Source of the DNA: Flavobacteria bacterium RIFCSPLOWO2_12_FULL_31_7
GTDB lineage: Bacteria; Bacteroidota; Bacteroidia; Flavobacteriales; Flavobacteriaceae
Assembly: GCA_001800945.1 (NCBI GenBank)
Contig: MGWJ01000041.1
Span: forward strand, 1-8,787
DNA length: 8,787 nucleotides
Direction: 5' to 3'
Shown: piece after piece, positions 1 through 6,887 of the stretch
Numbering within the stretch: position 1 is the first letter of the stretch
Layout: each line of letters begins with the position of its first letter
Position numbers and translations under genes: made by a program
Notes under the pieces: model-generated
Databases searched by the model: none
The model's input: the letters and a program-made list of their open reading frames with translations, nothing else
What the model was told of the DNA's origin: nothing

Positions 1-1057
1 TTGCTTCTGGTAATTCAGTAGAAATATTCTGAGTAAAATTGGCTAAATCGTAATTAGGTTGTGATAAAGTAGAATCAATAATGACTTCATATTTTTCATT
101 CGCTTTTAAATCTGCAAGTATTGAAACTGTGTTTTGAAATACTTTAATTTTCGAAATCTCTAAAGGTTGATTGTCCTGGTTTTCAATTTCGATTGTAAAT
201 TCTTTTTCAAAAAAACCATTCAATTGAAAAACATTAGAAGCATTGGAATTCAAATTAAAACTAGAAACTTCAAGTTTGAAATTTTCTTTTCTGGTTCTAA
301 CTTTTCGAGTTGAGTTTACAAATACTGATGCATTTCTCAAAAACAATTTCGTTTTCACATCGAAAGAAATTCCATCTACTCGTTGAAAATTATTTGAGAT
401 GAATGTGATAATTGATTTCTTATTCTTTTTATCTTCTGAAATTTTATACTTAAAATCTGTTAAATAAGTTGTTTCAATATCCTTTCTTCCACCTTTATAA
501 TATCCAATTTCGAGAACGTTTATTGGTAATGAATTCTTATCGTTGAAATCAAATCGTAAAAATTTATAATTGTTTCGTGGTAAGATTATACTTTTTGAAA
601 TAGAAGTTCCGTTAGCGTTAGTCAAATCATTTAAAGTCTGATTCGAAACTAACCCGAACCAATCTTGTTGATTGTTACATCCACTTATGGAATAGGCTTT
701 ATTAATTGTTGTATTTGAAATTACTAAACTTAATTCGGTTACGTTCTTTAAATCTTTCTGAGAAACAATAATTGACGTAATAGAATCTTTACTTCTTGTT
801 TTACTTAAAACATCCAATTTTTGAAAAAGCAAAGAATTATGATGAGCATTATCAAAATTAGCAAAAGGTATTTCTTTTTTACTCTTATCTAAAATTCTAA
901 AATAAGCCAAGTTATCCTGGGATGCCGAACGAATTTCTGACGAGATAGCTATCTTATGAAATCCGTCTTTTTCAATTTTTGAAAGAGTAGCTTTATGACT
1001 TTGAGAAAAACCAAAACCAGAAATAAAAAGGCAAGATATAAGTATTTTAATTTTCAT
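1..1057 (-). CDS. DUF3999-like secreted/periplasmic protein, 3' end cut by window edge
   Basis: The frame is open from an ATG at 1057 to the left edge (352 complete codons), so the C-terminus is missing. The product begins with a signal peptide (MKIKILISCLFISGFGFSQ, probable cleavage after the SQ at residues 18-19). The rest is a soluble, Lys/Asn/Ser-rich, beta-strand-like domain with no membrane segment in the visible part. The stretch after the signal (FHKIAISSEI, then LAYFRILDKSKKEIPF) resembles the start of DUF3999 proteins. DUF3999 and DUF2339 genes are commonly neighbours, and the start lies inside the 3' end of the DUF2339 gene with an 11-nt overlap, which implies one transcript and translational coupling. 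DUF3999 proteins usually end in a membrane helix, which would lie outside the window. The function is unknown, probably in the envelope. The reading frame is secure; the family call is moderate and rests partly on context. Confidence 0.75.
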   Translation of the reverse strand, partial: MKIKILISCLFISGFGFSQSHKATLSKIEKDGFHKIAISSEIRSASQDNLAYFRILDKSKKEIPFANFDNAHHNSLLFQKLDVLSKTRSKDSITSIIVSQKDLKNVTELSLVISNTTINKAYSISGCNNQQDWFGLVSNQTLNDLTNANGTSISKSIILPRNNYKFLRFDFNDKNSLPINVLEIGYYKGGRKDIETTYLTDFKYKISEDKKNKKSIITFISNNFQRVDGISFDVKTKLFLRNASVFVNSTRKVRTRKENFKLEVSSFNLNSNASNVFQLNGFFEKEFTIEIENQDNQPLEISKIKVFQNTVSILADLKANEKYEVIIDSTLSQPNYDLANFTQNISTELPEA

Positions 1058-3542
1058 CTGATGGCACATTTGATGATTCATCTACAACTAACTTTTTAAT
1101 TTTTTGATACACGAAAGAAATGATTAAAATCAAAACTCCTAATAAAATAAACGCGATGATTTTTCCTGTTTCGGAAACGTTATTGATGTCGTAAATGAAT
1201 AATTTCAACACGGTTAATCCTAATAATGATAAAGCAATAATTCGAATTTGTTTCCATTGGTGTTTAATTCCAGCAATTAACAAAATAAAAGATAGAATTC
1301 CCAATAGAATTGGATAACCAATTTTGATCACTTGTGTTTTAACCTGATATACAGCATCAGAAATGACGATTTCAATTTCATATTCTAAGGCGTATTTATC
1401 TGTCATTGTTTTTGATGTTTTTGCGATTTTAGTTTCAATTTCAGAAACATCATTAAAATGTACAGCGTGTACTAACAACTCGTTACTTAAGATATAAATA
1501 CCTGAAATTACAATAATCCAAATAGTAAATTTCGATTTGAAAATTTCAAAAACTGAAGTGTCTTTTATTTGTTTAATCAGAATTACGAAGTGATAAACTA
1601 AGCAGATTAACAAGATATAATGAAAATAAAAGGCAAAATTAGAACTGCTTTTCATTTCTATATTCTGAACCATTTCTTGTGTTGGTAAATTGGAATAGAA
1701 AACTAAATAAGCGATTACATTTACAACCATTAAAATAAGAACTGGCTTGAAAAAAAGCTCTTTATTTTTACTAAATACATAAGCTATTAATGCTGTTGCA
1801 AACACAAAATGATAGACTACAGAAAAAGAATAAGCCGAATGGTAATTAGATAAAAATTCGGTAGCTTGATAAGATACTTCTAAAATCCCAACAAAATATG
1901 CCATAATAACTCCAACTAAAATGATGAAGTTTTTGTATAAAACAGGATGAAATGTAAATTTATAAATGATACTATTTTCTGTTTCTTTATTTAATACGAA
2001 GTAAGTCGCAATAATTGAAGCTAGAGCTACAATTCCAGTAATAAAAATTTTATTTAAAACTACATTTAAAGTTAATTCTATAGCACCATAAACTTGGAAC
2101 CAATCGATAATTAAACTAAAAATCATTAAAATTTGTACCGCAACAGCACTCAATTTAAATAAACTTATTTTAGATTTTTGAGACAACCAAAATAACATTA
2201 CAGCTTCGCAAGCCCAAAATAAAGTAATGTGATTTCCTTCAAACTGAATTGGGATTGTTAAGGTTACGAAAGTTAAAACTAAAGCAATTAACAAATACAC
2301 AGCATTTTTTTCTAAACCAAATTTCTTGAATAAAATAGTGGTATAAATGAAATTATAAATCGCTAAAGAAAGCGTAAACAAACCTTTTAAATCAAGTTTT
2401 GCATCTTCAATAATAGTTAATCCAATTCCGAAATAAATAAAAGTATTTGCTGTAATAATAAAATATTCAATGGTTGAGAAAACACCTTTATTTCTTACGT
2501 TATTAATTACGACAGTAATACTAAATATGAAATAAAATAACGTCGCAAAAATAAATGCACCTTGATGTGAAAATGTATCTTTGTTCATTTCTGTAAAACT
2601 CCAACTTAAGAATAATAAAGTCGAAAATACAAAAGAAAGAATAGTGACTAAATTCCATTTTTTAAAATAAGCAATAGCTAAAATTCCAACATTTAAAATG
2701 GCGATATACGTAAACAAAATCACATAATTTCCTTGGCCAGTGCTTACCATAAATGGCACAGCAAAACCACCAATTAAAGACAAAACAGCTAATTCTTGTC
2801 GGTTGTAATTTATGGAAACAAAAGCGCTAAATGCGGTGATCACAACCATTATAGCAAAAGCAACAGTTTGATTAAAAATATGATAATCGTGGAAAGCTAT
2901 GGCAATAGTAAAATAGTAAATACTTATGGCACCAGCAACAATTACGGAACTAAATGCTATGTAATTTTTCTTTAATTTATGAGCAATTCCCATAACTAAA
3001 GATCCTGATAAAATTCCGATAGCGACTCTAGCTGTTTCGTTAATCCAATTTTTATCAATAGCATATTTCACAAAAAAGCTAATTCCTAAAACAAGAATTA
3101 GAATTCCAATTTTGTTAATTAAGTTTTCTCCAATAAATTTTTCTAAATCGGGATTATTCTCTTTGAATTTTTCGAACCATGATTTTTCAGGAACTCGAAT
3201 AGGTTTTTCGCTATAAGCAGTTGGAGTTTCGTATACATTTTTTTCCTCAACATTTTCTTGATGAGCAAATTTCCTTACAACTGGAATAATTTTTTCTTGT
3301 TCAAAAATTGGTTTAGGCTGTTCTTCAACAATTTCTGGCTTTTTAGCAACAGGATCTTCTTTGAAGATTTCTTTTAAAGCTTCATTTGGAGATTTTTCTT
3401 TTTGATTTATTTGCTTACTTAAATCTTGTACTCTACTATTTAAGTGAGAAATAGAATCTTGTAACTTTTGATATTTTGAATTGATATTAGATAACACAAC
3501 TAAAAGCAGCAGTATTATAATGATAGCTATTGGAAAATCCAT
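1047..3542 (-). CDS. DUF2339 family polytopic membrane protein
   Basis: This 831-residue protein is typical in length for DUF2339. A single N-terminal hydrophobic helix (residues 4-19) is followed by a coiled-coil-like stretch (about 22-50), then a charged Pro/Glu-rich linker (about 50-120). From about residue 140 it is an almost continuous series of hydrophobic helices, probably close to twenty. Family landmarks are the first core block (NKIGILILVLGISFFVKYAI, near 143-162, followed by ARVAIGILSG), the GGFAVPFMVSTGQ block (258-270), and the C-terminal TVLKLFIYDI block (777-786). A more polar segment between late helices (HFNDVSEIETKIAKT) is probably extracytoplasmic. No catalytic motif is visible and the family function is unknown. 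It starts 67 nt after the kynurenine monooxygenase stop codon and overlaps the downstream DUF3999-like gene by 11 nt. A -7-like element lies in the upstream gap, so it may have its own promoter. Confidence 0.9.
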   Translation of the reverse strand: MDFPIAIIIILLLLVVLSNINSKYQKLQDSISHLNSRVQDLSKQINQKEKSPNEALKEIFKEDPVAKKPEIVEEQPKPIFEQEKIIPVVRKFAHQENVEEKNVYETPTAYSEKPIRVPEKSWFEKFKENNPDLEKFIGENLINKIGILILVLGISFFVKYAIDKNWINETARVAIGILSGSLVMGIAHKLKKNYIAFSSVIVAGAISIYYFTIAIAFHDYHIFNQTVAFAIMVVITAFSAFVSINYNRQELAVLSLIGGFAVPFMVSTGQGNYVILFTYIAILNVGILAIAYFKKWNLVTILSFVFSTLLFLSWSFTEMNKDTFSHQGAFIFATLFYFIFSITVVINNVRNKGVFSTIEYFIITANTFIYFGIGLTIIEDAKLDLKGLFTLSLAIYNFIYTTILFKKFGLEKNAVYLLIALVLTFVTLTIPIQFEGNHITLFWACEAVMLFWLSQKSKISLFKLSAVAVQILMIFSLIIDWFQVYGAIELTLNVVLNKIFITGIVALASIIATYFVLNKETENSIIYKFTFHPVLYKNFIILVGVIMAYFVGILEVSYQATEFLSNYHSAYSFSVVYHFVFATALIAYVFSKNKELFFKPVLILMVVNVIAYLVFYSNLPTQEMVQNIEMKSSSNFAFYFHYILLICLVYHFVILIKQIKDTSVFEIFKSKFTIWIIVISGIYILSNELLVHAVHFNDVSEIETKIAKTSKTMTDKYALEYEIEIVISDAVYQVKTQVIKIGYPILLGILSFILLIAGIKHQWKQIRIIALSLLGLTVLKLFIYDINNVSETGKIIAFILLGVLILIISFVYQKIKKLVVDESSNVPSDEN

Positions 3543-3562
3543 AGGATATATTTAGAATACAT

Positions 3563-3570
3563 CAAATGTA
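3563..3570 (-). promoter_or_regulatory. Bacteroidota -7-like promoter element upstream of the DUF2339 gene
   Basis: On the minus strand this reads TACATTTG, an exact match to the Bacteroidota -7 consensus TAnnTTTG. It lies 20 nt before the DUF2339 start codon in a 67-nt gap. No convincing TTG/TTTG -33 element is seen at the usual spacing, so this is a weak prediction. If real, the DUF2339/DUF3999 pair can be transcribed separately from the gene before it. Confidence 0.35.
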
Positions 3571-3609
3571 AGAAATAATCCTATAAAAGCTGGAAGCCGA
3601 TTTAATAAA

Positions 3610-4953
3610 TTATACTTTTAACAATTCTAAAATTTTACTTTCAACTGCAACAGAATTCCAATTTTGGTGAATATTTTCCATTTTAAGCACTTCTTGCATA
3701 ATTTCGTTTTGTCTATCGCCAATAGCTAATGCTTCTGCATAAGGTTGATGACTAAATGTTACACGAGAATACAATGGAATCCAAAGTTCGGGATGTTTAT
3801 CTGAAAACCATTTTTCAATTTTCTTTTGAAGTAAGAAATTCGCGTCTGCTGTTTTAGAACTCATTTCCATAAAATTTCTATAGGAAAGTTCTGCGATAGC
3901 ATCGGCATTTGGTTTTCTTGAGTTTTCGTAATCATTAAGTAAATTAGCCCAATCGTCACCGTATTGTTCCATCATTTGTTCTAAGACGGTAATGTCTTCG
4001 AAACCTGCGTTCATTCCGTGACCATAAAAAGGCACAATAGCATGACAAGCATCGCCAATTAAGGCTACTTTATCACTAAACGTCCATGGAAAACACTTCA
4101 TCGTTACTAAATAACTTGTAGGATTTTTAAAGAAATCTTCTACTAAATTTGGAATAACTTCTTTAGTATCTGGAAAATGATTGGCAAAGAAATCTACTAA
4201 TTGTTCTTTCGTTTTTAAAGATTAGAAAGAGTTTTCACCATCGTGTGGCATAAATAAAGTACAAGTAAAACTTCCATCTAAATTTGCTAAAGCCATTAAC
4301 ATGAAATTTCCACGAGGCCAAATATGTAAAGAGTTTTTATCTAATTTATGTGATCCATCTGCGTTAGCTGGAATATTTAATTCTTTGTAGCCAATATTTA
4401 AAAATTCTTGAGAATAATTAAACATACTTTGACGTTGCATTTTGTGTCGGATTCTTGAGAAGGCACCATCTGCACCAAAAGTTAAATCGTAATCATGTGT
4501 GGTCCATTCACCTCTTTCTGATTCACCGATTGAAATAGTTGCTGTTGTCAAATCTACATCCCAAACTTTCTCTCCGAAGAAAAACTCTACACCAGCTTTT
4601 TCGGCAAGATCTACCATTTTTTTATTAAGCAAACCTCTGGAAAGGGAATAAATTACTTCACCGTCTTTACCATAAAATTGTTCGTTAACAGTATCTGAAC
4701 CCGTATGAATAGCGCGTTTTTCTACAGGAATACCAATACCTAAAACTTCCTGATCTAAACCAACATCACGCAACGCTTTCACGCCTCTGTCTGATAAGAC
4801 AAGATTTATAGAACGACCAGTGAAATTGATTTTTCTTATATCTGGACTTCTATCATAAACATGAACAGTATGACCTCTTTTTTTTAGATATATTGCTAAT
4901 AACGTTCCAACTAAACCAGAACCAACAACTGCAATTTTTTTAGGATTTTGCAT
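3610..4953 (-). pseudogene. kmo: Kynurenine 3-monooxygenase, interrupted by one in-frame stop codon
   Basis: This is a FAD- and NADPH-dependent aromatic hydroxylase that converts L-kynurenine to 3-hydroxykynurenine, on the route from tryptophan to quinolinate and NAD. Codons 1-243 and 245-447 are in one frame, separated only by TAA at 4222-4224. The total of 447 codons is normal for the family. The N-terminal part has the FAD dinucleotide motif GSGLVG (11-16), GRSINLVLSDRG (46-57), SLSRG (103-107), GADGAFSRIR (160-169) and the KMO signature HIWPRGNFM (210-218). The C-terminal part has the second FAD motif GDACHAIVPF (300-309), FYGHGMNAGFED and VTFSHQPYAEA, whose Tyr is at about 405. Kynureninase and the dioxygenase are not in the window. 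Translation would stop at residue 243, before the GD motif, so the product would be inactive; the downstream piece has an ATG at 4101 but would lack the first FAD motif. The identity is secure. Whether the gene is truly dead or carries a sequencing error cannot be told from one sequence. Confidence 0.93.
4222..4224 (-). other. Premature TAA codon inside kmo (codon 244)
   Basis: The minus strand reads GAA AAC TCT TTC TAA TCT TTA AAA, giving ENSF, stop, SLK. Related enzymes are expected to have Glu between Phe and Ser here (ENSFESL). GAA to TAA needs a single change, which on the plus strand is c to a at 4224. The frame on both sides is otherwise clean, with no second lesion of this kind. Confidence 0.9.
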
Positions 4954-4977
4954 GAAATTTACTTAATAATAAGAGTA

Positions 4978-4985
4978 CAAAAATA
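4978..4985 (-). promoter_or_regulatory. Bacteroidota -7-like promoter element upstream of kmo
   Basis: On the minus strand this reads TATTTTTG, matching TAnnTTTG, and lies 24 nt before the kmo start codon. A TTG at 5000-4998 is only 12 nt upstream, shorter than the usual spacing, so the -33 half is weak. Its position after the terminator of the previous gene is consistent with kmo starting a new transcript. Confidence 0.4.
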
Positions 4986-5050
4986 AGGTTTATTCCTCAA
5001 TTTATTGTAATTATTACATTTTAATCGCTACCAATTATACTTTTTAAAAA

Positions 5051-5084
5051 CAAAAAAGCGCAGGATTAAAATTAAACCCTGCGC
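5051..5084 (-). terminator. Rho-independent terminator after the glycine-zipper lipoprotein gene
   Basis: Minus-strand RNA would form a perfect 7-bp GC-rich stem (GCGCAGG at 5084-5078 pairing with CCTGCGC at 5064-5058) around a 13-nt AT-rich loop. A run of six T follows at 5057-5052. It begins 22 nt after the lipoprotein stop codon and sits between that gene and kmo, so it separates the two transcripts. Confidence 0.8.
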
Positions 5085-5105
5085 ATTCTTTATACAACCG
5101 ATTTC

Positions 5106-5522
5106 TTATTCTTTCTTATTTGCATCTATGATAGCGCCTGTTCCAGCACCAACACCTGCGCCCGCAACACCGCCGATAATAGCACCTGTTCCTTTTTTCT
5201 TACTCACAATTGCCCCCGTAACAGCACCAACACCCGCACCAATTAAAGCTCCTTTTGCGGTATTACTCATACCTTTCTTTTTTGGAGCAGCTGGAGTAGT
5301 TGGAGTTTGATTTACAACAACTGTTTTATTTTGTTCTAAAGCTTGATTTTTTTCGTTAGCCTTAGCTAATTCTGTTTCCATAGAATCTACAACTCTTTGT
5401 TTCTCTATTTCCGTTTTCATTGAATCAATACTCGCTTGTTTCGCTTTTTCAATTTCCTCTTTATTTTGAAATTGGCATGAAACAAATAATAAACTCAACA
5501 TCAACACACATGCATTTTTCAT
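5106..5522 (-). CDS. Small lipoprotein with coiled coil and glycine-zipper domain
   Basis: With the start at 5522 the product is 138 residues. It opens with a short lipoprotein signal peptide, MKNACVLMLSLLFVSC, whose lipobox LFVSC places the lipidated Cys at residue 16. Next comes a charged heptad-like helix (about 20-65, rich in Glu, Lys, Ala), then a Thr/Pro/Ala linker. The C-terminal glycine-zipper region has two copies of a GAGVGA-(V/G)-TGAI motif 26 residues apart, split by a KKKGTG turn. Glycine-zipper segments of this kind pack as helical hairpins in or against membranes in bacterial outer-membrane lipoproteins. An upstream in-frame ATG at 5552 would add ten polar residues before the signal peptide, so the later start is preferred. 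No hallmark of a specific named protein is visible; an envelope-associated structural or stress role is inference. A terminator follows directly. Confidence 0.85.
   Translation of the reverse strand: MKNACVLMLSLLFVSCQFQNKEEIEKAKQASIDSMKTEIEKQRVVDSMETELAKANEKNQALEQNKTVVVNQTPTTPAAPKKKGMSNTAKGALIGAGVGAVTGAIVSKKKGTGAIIGGVAGAGVGAGTGAIIDANKKE
5144..5234. repeat. Internal direct repeat encoding the glycine-zipper units
   Basis: The 13-bp sequence cagcaccaacacc occurs at 5144-5156 and again at 5222-5234, exactly 78 bp (26 codons) apart, with similar flanking bases. It encodes the repeated GVGA core of the lipoprotein. This fits duplication of a zipper unit within the gene, though codon constraint on Gly/Ala-rich protein could also produce it. 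Confidence 0.6.
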
Positions 5523-5602
5523 AATAGTAAATTTTAAATTAGTATGTAACAAAGTAACGAATAAACATTACCAAATGAATTATATAATTTTAAAAAAAAG
5601 TA

Positions 5603-6682
5603 TTAAAATTTTAATTTTTGACCTACTTCTAACTTTTGTGATTTGGCTAAAATCCCACACATGTGAAACAACATTCTTGCACCAACGTTGCCATCCCAAT
5701 CATCGCTTTCACCTGGAGCTACTTCCACTAAATCGAAACCAATAATTTCTTTTCCTGAATTGGCTAATAAATTAAACAAATATGTAGCTTGCTCAAAAGA
5801 AAATCCACCTGGAACTGGAGTTCCGGTATTTGGACAATACCAAGGATACATTCCGTCAATATCAAATGAAATGGTTACTTTTTGTGGTAATTGCGCAATA
5901 ATTTCTTCACATTGTTGCTTCCAAGTTTGTCCTTCAAAGGCTTTTGCTTTCATATCAGCATCAGTATGTACAATTACCCTTCCTTTAGCCTCTTTTACTA
6001 CATCAACTTCTTGTTCGCAAAAATCTCTAATTCCAACTTGCACTATTTTTGAAACTTGTGGAAGTTGCAAAGTATTATACATAATTGAAGCGTGCGAATA
6101 TGTAAAACCTTCATAAGCAATTCGCAAATCCATGTGCGCATCTAAATGTAAAATTCCGAAGCTTTCATGTTGTGTGGCCAATGCTTCATAATAACCAAGT
6201 GGCGTACTGTGATCACCACCTAATAAGGCAACTTTTTTACCTTTATTCTGCCAATATAAAACTTTGTCTTTTACTTCCGTATGCAAAGTTCTACAAGCTT
6301 TATTAATTTTATGTAAATCTTCTAATAAGGCTGGAAATGTTTCTAAATCCTCCCCGTTTTCTAAAGCTTCAATAATTGGTTGCGCTAAATCTTTATACTT
6401 TTCAGAATTTTTCGCCCATTGTTCGGGAGCTTCATCCATATAAATGCCGAGTTTCCATAGTTCAGGAAAATCTTGGTGTAATAAATCCACTTGAAAAGAA
6501 GCGTCAAAAACGGCATTTGGACCTTCAGACGCACCAGATCCATAACTCACAGTTACTTCCCAAGGCACAGGAATGATAATAATTTCTGATTCTTCTGCTG
6601 TAAATGGTAATCCAAAAACGGTAGCATCTGCTAAACCTGGTTGAGATGGATCAAAGTTTTCTATTTTTTGTTGCTTATTCAT
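5603..6682 (-). CDS. Arginase/agmatinase-family ureohydrolase
   Basis: This 359-residue enzyme of the ureohydrolase superfamily probably hydrolyses a guanidino compound (agmatine or arginine) to urea and an amine, using two Mn ions. All six expected metal ligands are present: His158 in GGDHST (155-160), Asp181, His183 and Asp185 in DAHMDLR, and Asp274 and Asp276 in SFDIDG. The substrate-region blocks SYGSGASEGP (46-55) and TGTPVPGG (286-293) are also intact. An acidic segment of about 60 residues (roughly 83-145) between the first block and GGDHST makes it longer than the common 300-residue agmatinases, as in the Bacteroidota form of the family. The usual DP after SFDIDG(L) is replaced by YP. 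Arginase, agmatinase and formimidoylglutamase cannot be separated reliably from the sequence alone. No arginine decarboxylase or histidine-degradation gene is in the window. It stands alone, divergent from the 603-residue gene, with the lipoprotein gene next downstream after 80 nt. Confidence 0.9.
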   Translation of the reverse strand: MNKQQKIENFDPSQPGLADATVFGLPFTAEESEIIIIPVPWEVTVSYGSGASEGPNAVFDASFQVDLLHQDFPELWKLGIYMDEAPEQWAKNSEKYKDLAQPIIEALENGEDLETFPALLEDLHKINKACRTLHTEVKDKVLYWQNKGKKVALLGGDHSTPLGYYEALATQHESFGILHLDAHMDLRIAYEGFTYSHASIMYNTLQLPQVSKIVQVGIRDFCEQEVDVVKEAKGRVIVHTDADMKAKAFEGQTWKQQCEEIIAQLPQKVTISFDIDGMYPWYCPNTGTPVPGGFSFEQATYLFNLLANSGKEIIGFDLVEVAPGESDDWDGNVGARMLFHMCGILAKSQKLEVGQKLKF

Positions 6683-6729
6683 AATAGGATATGGTTTTTA
6701 CACCTTCAAAATTGTAAAGTTATATGCTA

Positions 6730-6737
6730 CAAAGTTA
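6730..6737 (-). promoter_or_regulatory. Bacteroidota -7-like promoter element upstream of the ureohydrolase gene
   Basis: On the minus strand this reads TAACTTTG, an exact match to TAnnTTTG, 47 nt before the start codon. That would give a leader of about 40 nt. No clear -33 TTTG is visible at the normal spacing. Confidence 0.4.
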
Positions 6738-6813
6738 GTGTTTCATCTGAATTTTAAAAAATGTTTTTTTTACCGCTACAACTTAATATCTCAGCAAATA
6801 ATTACTAGTTGTT

Positions 6814-6842
6814 TGATATGATAAATATCATCTTTTTTTTTT
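6814..6842. promoter_or_regulatory. Inverted repeat and ten-T tract in the divergent intergenic region
   Basis: TGATAT at 6814-6819 and ATATCA at 6825-6830 form a perfect 6-bp inverted repeat around a 5-nt spacer. A run of ten T (6833-6842) follows. It lies 58 nt before the start codon of the 603-residue gene. No gene reads into it from the left on the plus strand, so a terminator role is unlikely. An operator for one or both divergent genes is possible but unproven. Confidence 0.3.
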
Positions 6843-6887
6843 AACGAAAGAAGCATCTTTGAAAATTAGATTTTAAACGAAACCATT

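Noticed and set aside
3610..4101. A separate 163-residue gene
   Set aside because: It is the C-terminal piece of kmo in the same frame; codons between 4221 and 4102 also encode expected KMO sequence, so the ATG at 4101 is an internal Met.
4102..4224. Frameshift as the cause of the kmo split
   Set aside because: Both parts share one frame (the starts at 4953 and 4101 differ by 852 nt, a multiple of three) and only one stop codon intervenes, so no indel is needed.
5128..5310. Plus-strand open frame rich in Pro, Ala and Val
   Set aside because: It is the antisense of the glycine-zipper region; Gly/Ala codons read backwards give Pro/Ala. No start context or family similarity supports it.
5523..5552. 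Longer lipoprotein start at 5552
   Set aside because: It would place ten polar residues before the lipoprotein signal peptide; a near-consensus -7 element (TTACTTTG, minus strand, 5557-5550) also suggests transcription begins after that ATG.
5591..5615. AT-only palindrome (attaaaattttaat) plus T-run as a terminator for the ureohydrolase gene
   Set aside because: The stem is short, has no G-C pair and overlaps the stop codon; palindromes of this type are frequent in AT-rich DNA.
5688..6116. Plus-strand open frame of 142 codons
   Set aside because: It lies wholly antisense to the ureohydrolase, whose motifs are intact; the composition (Ser/Cys/Thr rich) is typical of a shadow frame.
6376..6576. 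Plus-strand open frame of 66 codons
   Set aside because: Antisense to the N-terminal part of the ureohydrolase gene, with no recognisable feature.
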